Source: Rhexocercosporidium sp. MPI-PUGE-AT-0058 (Eukaryota; Ascomycota; Leotiomycetes; Helotiales). From it: DNA of 64,000 bases. The translations under genes and the position numbers were made by a program. The DNA is taken from positions 682,001 to 746,000 of the forward strand of contig JAGTJL010000015.1 of assembly GCA_020746875.1 (NCBI GenBank), given 5' to 3'. Below the pieces are notes generated by a model. That model made no database searches. It worked only from the letters and a program-made list of their open reading frames with translations, and was not told the origin of the DNA. This document shows positions 1-12,018 of the stretch, in pieces. How positions within the stretch are numbered: position 1 is the first letter of the stretch; each line of letters opens with the position of its first letter.

Positions 1-768
1 GCAATACCCCTCCAAATAAAATAAGTAGACCTCGAGCATTCTGATCTGTGGAGAGCCTCAAGCCTCGCTTAGCGAAAAGGGGTAATTGCTTCACGTGATG
101 ACCTTGAAATGTTCTTCCGAACACCGCTCTTCCTGTCTGATCCAATCAGGGAGTGAATTGGTAGGCTATTATTGAAGGGGTTGTGGCGCGATGTGAACTC
201 TCGAGTGTTTGTGGTTGTCCTGTCTTTTCTTTCGGCTTCGTTTCCCTGGAACTTAGGCCATCCTCACCCGAGGTTTCTCTAGCCCACAAACAAAGTCCTC
301 AAAAGTCCCACATGTTCCAGACTTCGGAGTTGTAGGTCTTGTAGTGTCTGAAACCCTTCGTACAAATTTCAAAGTTCAGTATATCCATTGAACGATGGAT
401 GGGGTATGGACTTTGGCCAATCATGCCAAAAAAGGCCTTGTTAAAATTCTGCCAAACTCTGAGTACAACAGAGCTTGAATGTAGACCTTGACGTGCAATA
501 TCACTCCTGTCATTTTTTTCCCTGATTTCCATACTTCAAAATACTATGTTTGATTTCCTAAAGTTCCCAAATCGAGCTGCCCGCTGATGCTGATGATGTT
601 CATGATACGGTTTACAAAAACTGCAAGTTTGTTTTGCCTTATCCAAAGCTACACCCCTTGAGCTGGCTGGATACTCTATGGAGTCCCCTTCCATTTGACC
701 CATCTAATGCCTCTTTTGACTGAGAGCTTAGGATAACGGCAGTAGCTGATTGTATTAGGTCGGACAAA
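1..768. other. gene-free leader region
   Basis: I see no supportable gene here. A 77-codon open frame on the minus strand (299-532) has no recognisable motif, and no splice sites extend it. The last part is presumably the promoter and 5' leader of the gene that starts at 769. Confidence 0.5.
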
Positions 769-2916
769 ATGCTCTCCCTCTCGGAATCCCGGACGAAGCA
801 AGCGGAATGGCGCCTCGAAAAAGAGCGACAGAGACACGAGGCGTGGGGGATCGCTTACCAGAACTACAATCAACTGAGTCCGGCTGAAAGAAATAAAAAA
901 GTCAACAAAGACATACTCAAGGAAGCTGAGCGTCAAGCTCAAGCAGCTCGCATCTGGAGCAATCACGTCTTTCTCGACCATAAACTACCAGACGCAACCA
1001 ATGCAGATGACCCAAATGAGTGGGAAAGAAAAACTGATTTCGGAAAAAATATCCCCTCGCTCGAGGATTGCTGCGACGTTGTCGCGGAAGCACTTATCAA
1101 GGACAAAAAGCTTAAAGACTTCGATAAAACCATGCCACGCGCACAACGTATCGACGACATCATACAACTACTATCATGCGGCAAGATGTTCCAGATTCAC
1201 AACAAAACACCGGCTACCGTCAAGCTTGAAAATAGAAATAATTATGAGTATACACCAAAGGATCCGACAAGTACCTTCACTGAGAAGGAAAGTGGGCTAT
1301 GCCAATCAAAGGGTGTCTTGTACGAAAAGATTCACAAATTCGTCACGAACAATGGGAAACCAACCAATATCCTTACCAAGAACTGGATTTCAGCGCAGAC
1401 CTTGTACGATGATGTTCCCAACGCATGGAAGCTACAATCTAGCGTAACGGCCCTCGAAAATATCCGTGTCGTATGGCTCATGGCCCACATCACGGAAGTA
1501 ACGGATAATAAAGGCAACACCGAAATCGTTCATCATGGACGGGATACAACATACTCGAGGCTCAAGCAAGGAATATCGTCATCGATTACGAAAGCCGTAG
1601 CAAATTCGCTCGTTGACCTTTGCCCTGGCTGCACACCCAGAGTTACTGCTGCTAAAACAGCCGCTGAGAAGGCGGAACCCAAGCGAAAAGAAAAGAGAGA
1701 CGCAAAAAGAAATGCACAAGCTACCATCGAGCCAGAGCAAGATCCTGCTCCCAAGCGACGGCGAAGGGATGGCCGCCAATCAGATACAGACATTGGGGAA
1801 ACTATTCAATTCATGGGCAACAACAACCTGCTCCAGAACGGGGGCCTTGACCAACTTTCTCAAACCAGCCAGATTCCAGGAGGAAACTTTTACTCAACAC
1901 CCGCTGAGACTTTGGCCCAAGCCGGAAAGTTCAATGGCAAGGTCAATCTCGGACACTTTGCTATCTACAACAACGTTCATCAAGACATCCAGAATACAGG
2001 AATGAGCTCTTTCTCGGCACCCGCTCAAGCTATCGCCACTGAAGAAAATTTCGATTCTGGATCCGTTAATTTTAGTGACTGGGTTCATCAAGACGACCAA
2101 GACACAGCAACAAGTTTCTTCTCAGCACCTGCTCAATTTATCGTCCCTGGCTCTTACCAAAATCCTGAACCTACTGGAACTATACCAGCAAATTCAGCGT
2201 CAGAAAGTGGACTTCGATATGGCGATATCAATTACCTGAACTTTGGAGGGGCCTCGAGTGTGGAAGAGCCTGCCGCACCCGAAAACGCTTCGGAAATGAT
2301 AGCACAGATATACGAAGAGTATCCTCCAGGATCCCTGCCGAATGCTGTCTCTGAGGTGGAAATGCCTAACGCTGAGCCCCCCATATCCCAGCCAGAACCG
2401 TCATCGTCAACGGTACCCGATGTCGGCGAATCTCCGGAGGCAAGTGAAATTGACCCCGAGGAACTTTTATGGGCGGCTTTCGATCTTCAGGACAAGGAGA
2501 TGGCAAACAGTGAAGCCACAGCATCAAATATCGCGGAGCCAGCCAAGGAAATAACGTCGACAACAGAGGATGCTCCAAGGTCCGTAACTAGAGGGGGTCT
2601 GACTTTGCCTACCGGAGGAATAACCTATGGACCAATCCAACCCATCAAACCTGTCAACGAGGTCGCCCGCCAGGATGCCAGCCAGGAAACCAACGAGGGC
2701 GATAACGAGAGTATTACGACATCGACCGAGATCGATTCCCTTGTCGGTGAAGATGAACCGACCAACCTCGATTATCTTTTCGAAGAGGAGCCTGAGGATC
2801 TTGCCTCGACCAAGGATGGGTCCATCGATTCCAACAATAATGGAGCTTCACCCTGCTCCCTGGCGGAGTTTCAAGTCATGGTAGAGGAAATGCTCCCAAA
2901 TTTTTGTCCAAACTAG
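769..2916 (+). CDS. orphan 715-aa protein, probably nuclear, with internal repeats
   Basis: This single-exon frame starts at a true ATG. I do not recognise the family and assign no function. Residues 1-65 are charged and helix-prone (many E, R, K, Q). Residues 70-290 look like a folded domain, including a paired-cysteine motif, LCPGCTPRV. A basic stretch around residues 300-335 contains PKRRRRDGR, a plausible nuclear localisation signal. Three diverged units begin near residues 373, 413 and 449, with periods of about 40 and 36 residues. Each opens with F-x-S-T/A-P-A, and the first two close with VHQD-x-Q-x-T. The remainder is acidic, rich in P, S and E, and probably disordered. A basic region followed by an acidic tail would fit a regulator or scaffold, but that is only inference. 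The long frame without stops and the ordered composition support real coding. Confidence 0.8.
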   Translation: MLSLSESRTKQAEWRLEKERQRHEAWGIAYQNYNQLSPAERNKKVNKDILKEAERQAQAARIWSNHVFLDHKLPDATNADDPNEWERKTDFGKNIPSLEDCCDVVAEALIKDKKLKDFDKTMPRAQRIDDIIQLLSCGKMFQIHNKTPATVKLENRNNYEYTPKDPTSTFTEKESGLCQSKGVLYEKIHKFVTNNGKPTNILTKNWISAQTLYDDVPNAWKLQSSVTALENIRVVWLMAHITEVTDNKGNTEIVHHGRDTTYSRLKQGISSSITKAVANSLVDLCPGCTPRVTAAKTAAEKAEPKRKEKRDAKRNAQATIEPEQDPAPKRRRRDGRQSDTDIGETIQFMGNNNLLQNGGLDQLSQTSQIPGGNFYSTPAETLAQAGKFNGKVNLGHFAIYNNVHQDIQNTGMSSFSAPAQAIATEENFDSGSVNFSDWVHQDDQDTATSFFSAPAQFIVPGSYQNPEPTGTIPANSASESGLRYGDINYLNFGGASSVEEPAAPENASEMIAQIYEEYPPGSLPNAVSEVEMPNAEPPISQPEPSSSTVPDVGESPEASEIDPEELLWAAFDLQDKEMANSEATASNIAEPAKEITSTTEDAPRSVTRGGLTLPTGGITYGPIQPIKPVNEVARQDASQETNEGDNESITTSTEIDSLVGEDEPTNLDYLFEEEPEDLASTKDGSIDSNNNGASPCSLAEFQVMVEEMLPNFCPN

Positions 2917-5127
2917 CAAAAGACACTTCCCTGATCCCCCTTTCCTTACTAACCAAAAGTATATGCTACCAAAAACAAAATTGATCCTCTATAAACAGAT
3001 AATACACCTTCGACTTTCGGCTTACACAACTCAACGCCAAACTCGATATTCGTCAAACAGTCACCAAGTAAAAACAAGAAAACAAAAAACTTACAAAAAA
3101 AATGTTCTGCAATGAATGTACAATACTCGTTCGACATCCACCTTCACGTTCACCACCAGTTCAACTTTCGACTTTCGACTTCGACGCCTGAACGCCAAAT
3201 CTAACTATCAAAACCCACAGAAAAACAATAAAAACAGAAAACCTACAAGAAAAAATTAATCCGTAATAAATGTATAAAAGCCTGTCGACTTCAACTTCAA
3301 CCAACAACTTCGACACCTGAACGCCAAACTCAGACTTCACCAGGGACGAATTTCAATTTGAAACCGGGGGATTTCCTTTGTCTTTGTATCTGTTGTTGGT
3401 CGATTGTATTTTTATTTTTGATCAGACGTTGTGCTTGGGATTTTATAATTTTGACGGGTTGATGGACGAACGGTTCTTTTTCCTAGGAAGGATGAAATTG
3501 TTATATGGACTCGATACATGTAGCTAAACAAAGACACAAGATTATTAATATTCTGAACAACTGGTGTCATAGGCGATATAGGTGATACCAAGCTCTTGTT
3601 CTTCACTTGGAAGTGCTGCTGTGGATAGATGTGAAATGATCTGGTGATCCTGGCCAGCCACCGGGCCACAAGTCCACATGAGTTCCCAGAGTCTAATGTT
3701 TTATTAGCATTATACAGACCAGACAGTGTAAGTGCCATCGTTAAGTTGAGTGCATTCTTGAAAAGAAATTTGATTCGCCTTGTAATCATTGTGTTGCGCT
3801 CGAGTGAAGTGGTTGAACAAGATGTCGAATCCTCGGCAAGCAGTACAGGGATACAGACACGATGATTTAGCCATGGCAACCCCTGGAGTAAAAAGAGGAA
3901 AGAGAGTAAATCAGTCGCAGCGCATCTATGATTGATTGTTGCATTAATGTCAGGGAATGCAACAAGGGTGGACTTGGTGGTTCGGCAACTTGGTAAGGGT
4001 AGAGCTCGACATGCTAGAATTAGATCACATGCTGCGAGAAGTGCAGTCTTTTGAGCTTGAATAGTTACTTTTCAGTTACTGATTGGCTGTAAGCTCTGCA
4101 TTCAACTTTGTCCCGACAAATATGCGAGAAGGGCAAGATCTCTTTGGGAAGAGCGTCAAGAAGAAGAAGATGGTTGGCTGTCGGATAGCAGCAGGTCAAG
4201 GGAATGTAATGTAATACAGGAGCATCAAAATTATCATGAATTACAAAATGTTATTAATTTACCCCTGCCCGAATGGCACGTATTCGTCCAAGCCTGCTCT
4301 TCAAGGTAAGAGAAACGCGAAGAACACAGGTCCACGTGTAGGTCACGTGGCCCCAGACCGAGTACACAGGTAGTTCTTCCCTGAGTTTCAAACATCACAA
4401 GTGCACTCGGTTTCCCTCACTACGAAGTCTCTTTGAGCCGCATCAGCCCGAGCATCACGCGATGATCGGTGTCCCAGAAATGCAAGGTTCGGTTAAGAGC
4501 AACTGCCCACTCGGACTCCCAGGATGAAGCCACAAGCTGAGGGACGCCCGGCTCATGTAGTGTATCTCACTCCCCACTTCTGTTGTCGGTGGGCCGCGTA
4601 TGCCGACAGCTATGTACAGGGCAGCAATCAGATATTCAGAGCCAACGTTCCTCCCGAGGCTGAGATTGCAATACACGAACTTGCTTTCCTCTCACGAGTT
4701 TTGACATAACTCAATCCCTTCATGGCCGTGAACCGAGTGGTAAGATAGCTCTGGAAACTCAGATTCTAGCTTTGAATCGGTAAGCCTTTTCCGACCTAAG
4801 GCTATTGCCAGAGGGTCAAAAACTTGAGCCTCTCTTGCCATTTTTGCTGCCCTACACAAGGCAGACTACTCAGCGCCCGCTTAAAATGCTTTACCAATCA
4901 TATCAAGAGTTTGTCTTGGTACAACGCCTTCCATACACGGGGTCATTCTTCTGCGGTTGCATGTTCGCCCAGCCCGAATCCCACTAGTTCTTGGGAAATG
5001 CAGCTCTTATGTTCATGCCCCATGTTGTACAGCTTCACCTCTCAACCTTCTTCTTTCGTCTCAGTATATTCAGCCTGACTAGAATTTTCTTGAAATCCTC
5101 ATACAAGAAGAGACCCTAGTTATATTC
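2917..5127. other. gene-free stretch between the orphan gene and the RBR gene
   Basis: About 2.2 kb without a supportable gene. It holds the diverged tandem repeat listed separately (about 3006-3335). An open frame of 155 codons on the minus strand (3412-3879) has no motif and no convincing splice extensions. The final few hundred bases should contain the promoter of the RBR ligase gene. Confidence 0.5.
3006..3335 (+). repeat. diverged A-rich tandem repeat, about 2.3 units
   Basis: A short box, CTTCGAC...AACGCCAAA, recurs with AACGCC at 3033, 3191 and 3320, giving spacings of 158 and 129 bp. Between the boxes lies an A-rich spacer that aligns between units (ACAGAAAA, CCTACAA, AAAAAAATT and AATGAATGTA-like words). 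The units differ by many substitutions and small gaps, so the array is old. No long open frame runs through it. Confidence 0.6.
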
Positions 5128-7009
5128 ATGGACATTACTGATTCCCAATTGTCTACAGTGCTCCAAGAAGCGCTGACATGTTTCCTAGCCTTCCTCTCAC
5201 ATACACAGAAGCTGCGCGAAGCGAAATTGCCTCGTCAAGGAAAGGGTATTGAGACCACTGCAGATGTTTCCTCGCAAAGATATTATGAATCTCGTGTGGC
5301 TGCCATAGAAACATGTTTGCAATACACAAGCAAAATTGCCAGAAGGGTCAGGAGATGGAACAGCTATCCAGCAGATGGTAGCGATGATGAAGTCACCGTC
5401 GAGCCTCAAATAGCGAGCTTTAGAGCCTCGCTACCAGATGGCTATGAGAAATCCTTCCTAGATGTGTTCTCAGGCACCTGGATATCTCCAACAACTCCTT
5501 TCTCGGCTGGACCCTCAGGCAGTCACAATGAAGAGGCCCCTCGAACTTCGAAAGCGCGATACGGGTTTCAAGTAAGTACTTGCTCGGCTCAATGAATTTG
5601 ACTAACTTTGGGCCTAAACAGTCTACACATCGTCGAAGAACACGGAGAAGGCGAGAAGAAACATTTGAAGAAAATGACGAAAGCTCACCTGAGAGATGTC
5701 AAGATTCTCACTCTATCCGAACTTCTATTAGCATACATCCCAATATTTCGATTTCTCCCATGGTTTTCGAAAAGGAGCACTCATCCCCTCCGTTAAGCAT
5801 AAGGTCTAAAGCTCGGCCAAACTCGCAAACACCATCAAATCTTCCTTCAATATGCAATGACAATGACGAAGTTGGATCGGAGGTAGCAGCTCCGCAGAAG
5901 TCACGAGAACGAGACGACCAGGTATATGCAGAGAAAATACAGGTGCGGGAGAAGCAACGGAAAGAGGAATCGGATCGGCGAGTAGCTGAAGCTAAACGAC
6001 TATCAGATCAGTGGGCACAGCAGGAACAATACCGTCTGAGAGCACAGGAGAAATATGCGCAGAAAGTTGAGCGAGAAGAGAGACAGAAAGCGGAGAAGAT
6101 AAGGAAAGACAGAGAGGCTGCGCAGAAAGCTCAACAACAATGGGAAATGGCGGCTATTGCACGTGAGACAGAGGCAATGAGATTGGAGGAGCGCGAGAGA
6201 AGGAGACAAGTTGAGATGGACAGGGTTGCAGAAGAGCAGAGAAAATCGAAGATTCAAAGAGAGAAAGCTTGGGCATCAGAAATCAGAGAACGGAATCGAA
6301 AGATCAGTGAAGAGAAAAAGCGGAAGGAAGCTGAAAATATCGGGAAATGGCAGCGGGAACAGAAGGAACAAGAGAGGAAAGCGAGGCTTCCGAAAAAAGC
6401 CGAATGCGTTTCCTGTATGGAAGCTGGGCGTGAGAAGGATATGGCGATTCTTCCCTGCAGCCATCCTTACTGTGGGGACTGTATCAAAGGTATGTCTCCG
6501 TCGTGCCTGCCTGGATACTTCGATTCATGACTGACAAATCAGGGGCGTTCAAATCAGCATACAAGTCCCGGAGTCCGTTTCAATGTTGCGGTACCACCAT
6601 TCCTCCCTCCAGCGTAACGCGTAATTTATCTACTTCCTTCGTTGGGAAGTATAACCTTATGGTGCTTGAACTAAAAACCAAAAAACCAAAATACTGCTCT
6701 TCTGATCGCTGCCACAAGTTCATCCCACCAGCGGGGATCCATGGACCCATAGCCATCTGTCGGTACTGCAAAGTCAAGACATGCGTTGCCTGCGGAAGTA
6801 AAGAGCATTCCGGTGTTTGTGCAGAAGACAAAGCCGGCAAAGCTGTTGAAGCTCTTGCGCAGAAAAAGGGCTGGAAGCAGTGTCCGAAATGTAGCCAAAT
6901 CTTGGAGAGGACAGAGGGATGTCTGCACATGACCTGTCGATGCAAGGCCGAGTGGTGCTATTCGTGTTTGCGGGACTGGAGCGTCTGTCGTTCAACTTGC
7001 GGGCGGTGA
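5128..7009 (+). CDS. RBR-type (RING1-IBR-RING2) E3 ubiquitin ligase, 592 aa
   Basis: Three exons: 5128-5571, 5622-6489 and 6543-7009, with canonical GTAAGT and GTATGT donors and an ACTAAC branch site in intron 1. Residues 1-148 form an N-terminal region of unknown fold. Residues about 250-405 are extremely rich in E, K, R and Q and should be a long coiled coil. RING1 starts at CVSC (about 410) and contains CSHPYCGDC. The IBR spans about 489-530. RING2 spans 551-586, with the hallmark EGCLHMTC. By family knowledge, the cysteine in EGC (residue 564) is the acceptor that forms a thioester with ubiquitin, so the enzyme should work as a RING/HECT hybrid. The frame stops soon after RING2; a GTGAGC next to the stop leaves a small chance of a further exon. 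Substrates are unknown. Confidence 0.9.
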
Positions 7010-7473
7010 GCCGAATCGGATTTCCTTGACGATAGGGCGGTGTTGACGATATTCTGTGTTAGAGCGTTGCTATTTGGTGATTTGGAAATGGACGAAGGTA
7101 TGGGATTGGAACGGAATCCGGGAGAGGGCGCAAGACCTATTGGGAGAGGCATTGGACTCGGACCCGTTATAGCTGCTGCTGTATTGATGTCCCTATTCGA
7201 TGACTAGGGAAGATGAGAATTGTTAGAAAACATGAGTACTTGCAATTGTGAATGAAACGAGCTAGAAGCTGCGTGGCGCTCTCCTTGGGTCTATCCAGAG
7301 ACCCAAGTCAAAGTCTAAGATGTATCTTCCGCAAATAACAGAATATCACGTCTCCAAATCGCTGAGCGAATTTAGGAAACCTTTAAGGCATGATAACACG
7401 GGAGCATCTGTTCTAACCAAAACCTGGGTAGTGTTCGCTTCGTCTTAACCTGGCCAGCTAAAATGGACACTCT
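7010..7473. other. intergenic region between convergent genes
   Basis: This gap separates the 3' ends of the RBR ligase and the first F-box gene, which converge. It should hold both 3' untranslated regions. I see no gene in it. Confidence 0.6.
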
Positions 7474-8945
7474 CTACCTTAAATGCAATTCTCGAGTCAA
7501 AGCAATCCCATGGTTGCGGGTGATTTCCTCCAACGCTGGCCATTCAGTCTCATCCATGTGTTCAAAGTCTTCAGGTAATTGGTAGATGAACTGCGGAAAA
7601 ATTAGAGCTTTCACGAGATTCATTAAGCACACGCAGCGCTAAGAGCGCCAACGTGTGAAGGGAGCGAGACTTACTTGCAGCATCCTCAAGTTTCCTGCTA
7701 CTAATCCTGGTGACGTGAAAACGGTTCTGAATTTAGCCAAGTCCGGACTCGCACATTCTCTGATTAACAATTGTTCCAAAGAGTCCGGTAGTAGTTCTGA
7801 AATCCAACCTGGGGTGGTGTAATCATGGTTGGATGGGAATATTGTTGCGTTAAGAAACATCCAGGAATCCAGCTCCAGAGATCTGTCAATCTGATTAAAG
7901 GCCACAATTGCAAGGTGCAGAATCGATGAAGAAAATTATAAATGTCTACTGACCTCAATTTGGTGTAGCCTTTCAACGAAGTGATCGGGGACCATGTCTT
8001 CGCGCTGTGCCAGTCTCGGAAACGATGATCCATGCTTGAGAGCGTGAGCTCTTCAAGACAGTGCTTTGAGTTGATTAATCCGTTCATGATTGTCCATTCC
8101 TCATACTCACGAGACACCCCCATCGTGCCTTCACAACGGAAGCTTCTCATCGAATGGAACCACCGAAGGACATCGGTAAATTCCCGACCATTTCCAGTAT
8201 ACACAGCATTGTTTTTGAATGTGACTTTGGCAATAGTAAACACATATGGCGTCTTTAAATTGAATTCGAAAGGACTATTCCATCCGTGCTGAACTCCAAT
8301 GCCGTTGAACTCCCTAACCGAGTCCAGTGCGAGAAACATGCTGTATAGGCGTGATCTTTGTGAAGCAGTTATGGGTTTCAAGCCTACCCGGGAAAGACTT
8401 TTTAGATACTGCGGATAGTCGGAGTGTTGCCGAGATACCCGCGCGTTTTCCAGTACCCTTTCGATGAATGGGTATTTTGAATCATTGTAGAGAACTAGAC
8501 TGACTGACTCCAGCTTTGTACAAATCACCAGGAGAAGAGCAATTATGGCGTCCCATCCGCGATTTGTGAAGACTGCCTGATACCACTCCTCGCAATGACG
8601 TTTACCAAAATCTTCTTCAGGTAGAAGCTCTCGAATCTGGACATGGGGTTGTACCCGGGGTCCTGACTGATCAATGTCCAGAAATCTCGTGGAGATTACG
8701 GTTTGGCGATCCCAAGCCTTTGCGCTGATGTGCTGCACGTATTTTGTACGATGAGGCTTGATACTCAGAGATCTTAGGAATTGCTGGAGAGCGGTCGATC
8801 GGGTTTGAGTGAAGGTCATGTACAGTTGGGGCTCGACCAGTTCATGGAAGCGTTTGCAGCAAAGAGACAAGCTTACGAAAGCCGACGGGTGGACATAAAG
8901 GAATACCTCCAGAACCAGCTCTGCCGACAATGAGTTGAAGGACAT
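7474..8945 (-). CDS. F-box domain protein, 438 aa
   Basis: Exons on the minus strand are 8945-7954, 7882-7675 and 7590-7474. The junctions keep frame, with donors GTCAGT and GTAAGT and CAG acceptors. The ATG at 8945 lies in a good context (CACCATGT); the frame extends a little further upstream but without an ATG. Residues 1-45 fit an F-box (LSAELVLEVFLYV, then LCCKRFHELVEP), which binds SKP1 in SCF ubiquitin ligases. The rest resembles the leucine-rich, irregular C-terminal halves common in ascomycete F-box proteins, with blocks such as LEELTLSSM and LPDSLEQLLIREC. Block order matches the other two F-box loci in this window (IRELLPEED here, IRTLLPDDR at 10.6 kb). A neighbouring acceptor 8 nt upstream of the second exon gives a worse C-terminus. 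Substrate unknown. Confidence 0.85.
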
Positions 8946-10082
8946 GGTGTAATGATAGTGGTGATCTTCAGTCACGGTTGTTAGATTTGAAAGTGGAAGA
9001 GGAATGTTAGGCAGAACTGCCCAGGTGGACCTCTCATCGGGAAAGGATGCGTTGAGTCATGTGACATGTTGTGCAACGGGGATTGTTTGATCTTGTCCAA
9101 GATGTTTATGTGATCATACATATCTCCTTTTCTTTTCTGCGCCGTAAATAACTGGATTAAGGGAAGTATACTGGCATACGTGGACGTAGCAGGTGTTGTC
9201 GTGTTTCCCGAGTATACACATACTAATTACACAAGTACCATCGTCTCCACAGAGGTCGATACAGTAGCAACCTACAGGCTTTTGAGAGCCTCTAGTCCAG
9301 TTTAAATCAAAGTGAAAGACATTTGAGTGATATGTGAATATGTCTGCATTGTTCCTCAGAAAAGTTCGTAAATCGGATTTTGAGCTTCCTCACACCACAT
9401 CGATCTGGGGTCAATGTCTTCCGAAGTGGACAAACGCGAGAGTTATCGCATCTACTTATTGCTGTGGACAAAACAATCTTTAGAACGCAGTAACCTGCGT
9501 ACGGTAGCTCAGAGACACTTCAGGGACGTTGCTGGAATCGTCGCGCCAAAAAGAACTATAGCAGAGATGCACCGTGGCACGGAGGCTGCAGCGATGTATT
9601 GCATCTAAGTAAGACTTACCGAGGTCGAAGAGATTATGAGTGAATATCTGCAGGTCATTAGCATAAAATTTCGATTGGAGGAAAGGAGAAAGAGGGAATA
9701 GAAACAATGAGCAACAGCTTATTGTAAATTGTAAGTGTGGGTATCGATTTGAAGCAAGTCCATCCGAGATATACGGGGCTTGTTTATTTTCTATATATAT
9801 TAGGCGAGGTAGCTCCCCCGAAGATTTATGACGTAATGATATTGACGTAAATTAAAGTATTCGAAAAGATGACAGCCAGATTTTCATGTTGAGATGTGGT
9901 CGATGAGTACAAATTGAGTCCATTCCCACATCGGAAGGGGAAAGGGCTTGCATCTGGAAAGCTTCCATTCCCAGCCCGATGTTTCCCCAGCAGGTCCATT
10001 TCACGCCTCTCACGACTGAGGATTCCAGACTCACAATCAACATCAATTCGGTACAGTCGAGAAACCAGACCTCTACACCACG
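8946..10082. other. shared upstream region of two divergent F-box genes
   Basis: About 1.1 kb between divergent starts. I recognise no gene. It includes an AT-rich segment (about 9788-9802, TTTTCTATATATAT) and presumably both promoters. Confidence 0.5.
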
Positions 10083-11813
10083 ATGTCGAAACCATCTCTC
10101 GAGTGCCTGTCTAACGAACTTCTCATAGAAATCTTTTCTCACGTACGAAGCCTGATCACGGACTGGAGCACCTTATCTAGCCTCGCAAGTATATCTCTCA
10201 GCTCTAAAGGCTTCCACAAGCTTGTCGCGCCACTTCTACACTCTAGGGTTCTGTTAAGAGACAATCTAGAGGTGACTGTTACAGCCTATCTTCGCACTAT
10301 TCTTGACAAACCGTACTTGGCAGACTTTGTGGAATACTTCCAACGATCGTTCATTCATGACCTGAAGTTGGAACTGGCGTGCCTGACGGAAGAAAATTGG
10401 TAAGACTTTGTGGAAGAATGGCTTCTTTGTTTATTCCTGTGACTCGGCATGATGGGAGTCAGACGAAGCTAGGTAGAGAAAAGAATGTCATGGGGAGTAG
10501 TCCCGCCGACACTAAGCAAATGAACGGAGGACAATCTGCTTCGTGTAGGTTCAAGCAAAGAGGACTGACCTCAAGGAGCCCGAAAATTCGAACGCTCCTG
10601 CCGGACGACAGACATGGGAATGAATACTACGACATCTGGTATCTCGAGATCTATACTCATGGTGATGCCAACGCCATCCAGACGCCCGATTGGTTCGAAT
10701 GGGAGTACCGCCACGATCCTTTGATGGCCTTCTTCTTCATACTATTTGCGAAGAATCTCCGGTCGCTGGACTTCGTACTATGGACTGACCCTGCACTGGA
10801 CTGTCAAAGAACCCTAGAAGTTTTGAGGGAAGCGGCTAAAAACCAGAGAGCACTCCACACTGACCTATCCAAACCTCGCCAGGTCAATCTGAGACGCAAT
10901 AACACCAGTCGCTATATCAGCTCTCCCTGGTCGCTACAATATTACCTCAGTCTGCCGTCATCAAAGAGCTGACGGCGGATGTAACATCAGACTTTTTCAA
11001 AAACGAACATGCAGGGGAATTCAATACCGAAATTGTCACCGTCATAGGCAGTAACCTTAAACATTGGAATGTTGTTAAATTGTTGCGGAATTTCAGTTCG
11101 CTGAAAGTCTTCGAATTCGAAATCCACGATAAGTTGGTCAACTACAACATTTTTACATGTATTCTGCCAACCATTCGTGAAGGTCTGACTTGCTCAATTC
11201 ATTGTTTGGAATTTCTTGTTCTTACTTGCATTCATGACGTTAGCTCTACGTCGTATTATTCTGGTCATTTCAACACAATAGGATCACTTGCGGAAGTCGG
11301 GTCCTTACGGTAAGCAGTTTTGCCTCGTTTCACTCCAACGTCCGTAGGGATACTGGATATTGAACTAGGGTTCTTGAAGAGCCGAAGTCCTACTAGGCAT
11401 ACTTTTTCGCTGCCCATAAAGTGCAAAGCTATAGACAATTTCATAGGAATGCTCTGTTAACACGTCAAAGTTCTCTTACGATTAATGCAATCATATTGAT
11501 TGGATTGGAGAATGAACCAAGCTTGGTTGTCTCGAAGACTTCCTACACAACGCAGCAGTGTCTGCAATTCGTCAACGCTCTACCACAAACACCCCGGACC
11601 TTGAAATTAATTCATTGCCCATTGGTTGTCAAGGACTGTCTTCCAAGCCTGCTCCTAGCTGTCGGCTGCGCAACGCGTTTGTCCCTTTAGAAATTGACTT
11701 TCTCGGAAGCGAAGAAAGTCCTCCTTGTTCCGACGTTGAAGAATGGGCCACACGCTCTTACACGAGGTATGGAGCTCGTTGTGGTCAGCGAACCGAAGAT
11801 CGAGAACCTGTAG
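10083..11813 (+). pseudogene. F-box gene, possibly damaged (short intron and in-frame TAG)
   Basis: The start at 10083 opens an F-box: LSNELLIEIFSHV, then SLSSKGFHKLVAP. A best model uses exon 10083-10399, a GTAAGA donor, exon 10549-10882, a 38-nt gap (10883-10920), exon 10921-11309, a GTAAGC donor and exon 11435 onward. Homology to the first F-box gene supports each exon: IRTLLPDDR, FAKNLRSLDFVLW, LRNFSSLKVFEF and LPQTPRTLKLIHC match equivalent blocks. Two oddities stand out. The 38-nt gap is shorter than other introns here and may be a frameshift. A TAG at 11688-11690 interrupts a frame that otherwise runs to 11813 and ends in a family-like block (LTRGMELVVVSEP). Either the protein is truncated at 11687, an unusual splice removes the TAG, or the locus is decaying. 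I favour recent damage, with moderate certainty. Confidence 0.6.
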
Positions 11814-12018
11814 CTCAAAAGAGTCTCATATCATTGCGTTTTCGGGGCTCAGCGTGGCCATTGCAAACTCACAGCACCACTCTGGGTTTCACTGCTACTT
11901 TATGACATTTCCTTCTGGACTCCCATTCACACCTGCTCACAATACTTTCCTACAGGTTGCCGAATTACACCTCATTTAACAGTCACCCAATTCAGCAGAT
12001 GTCCCAGTGCTTTACGAT

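Noticed and set aside
3412..3879. 155-codon minus-strand open frame
   Set aside because: No motif, no homology that I recognise, and no splice partners; kept as gene-free.
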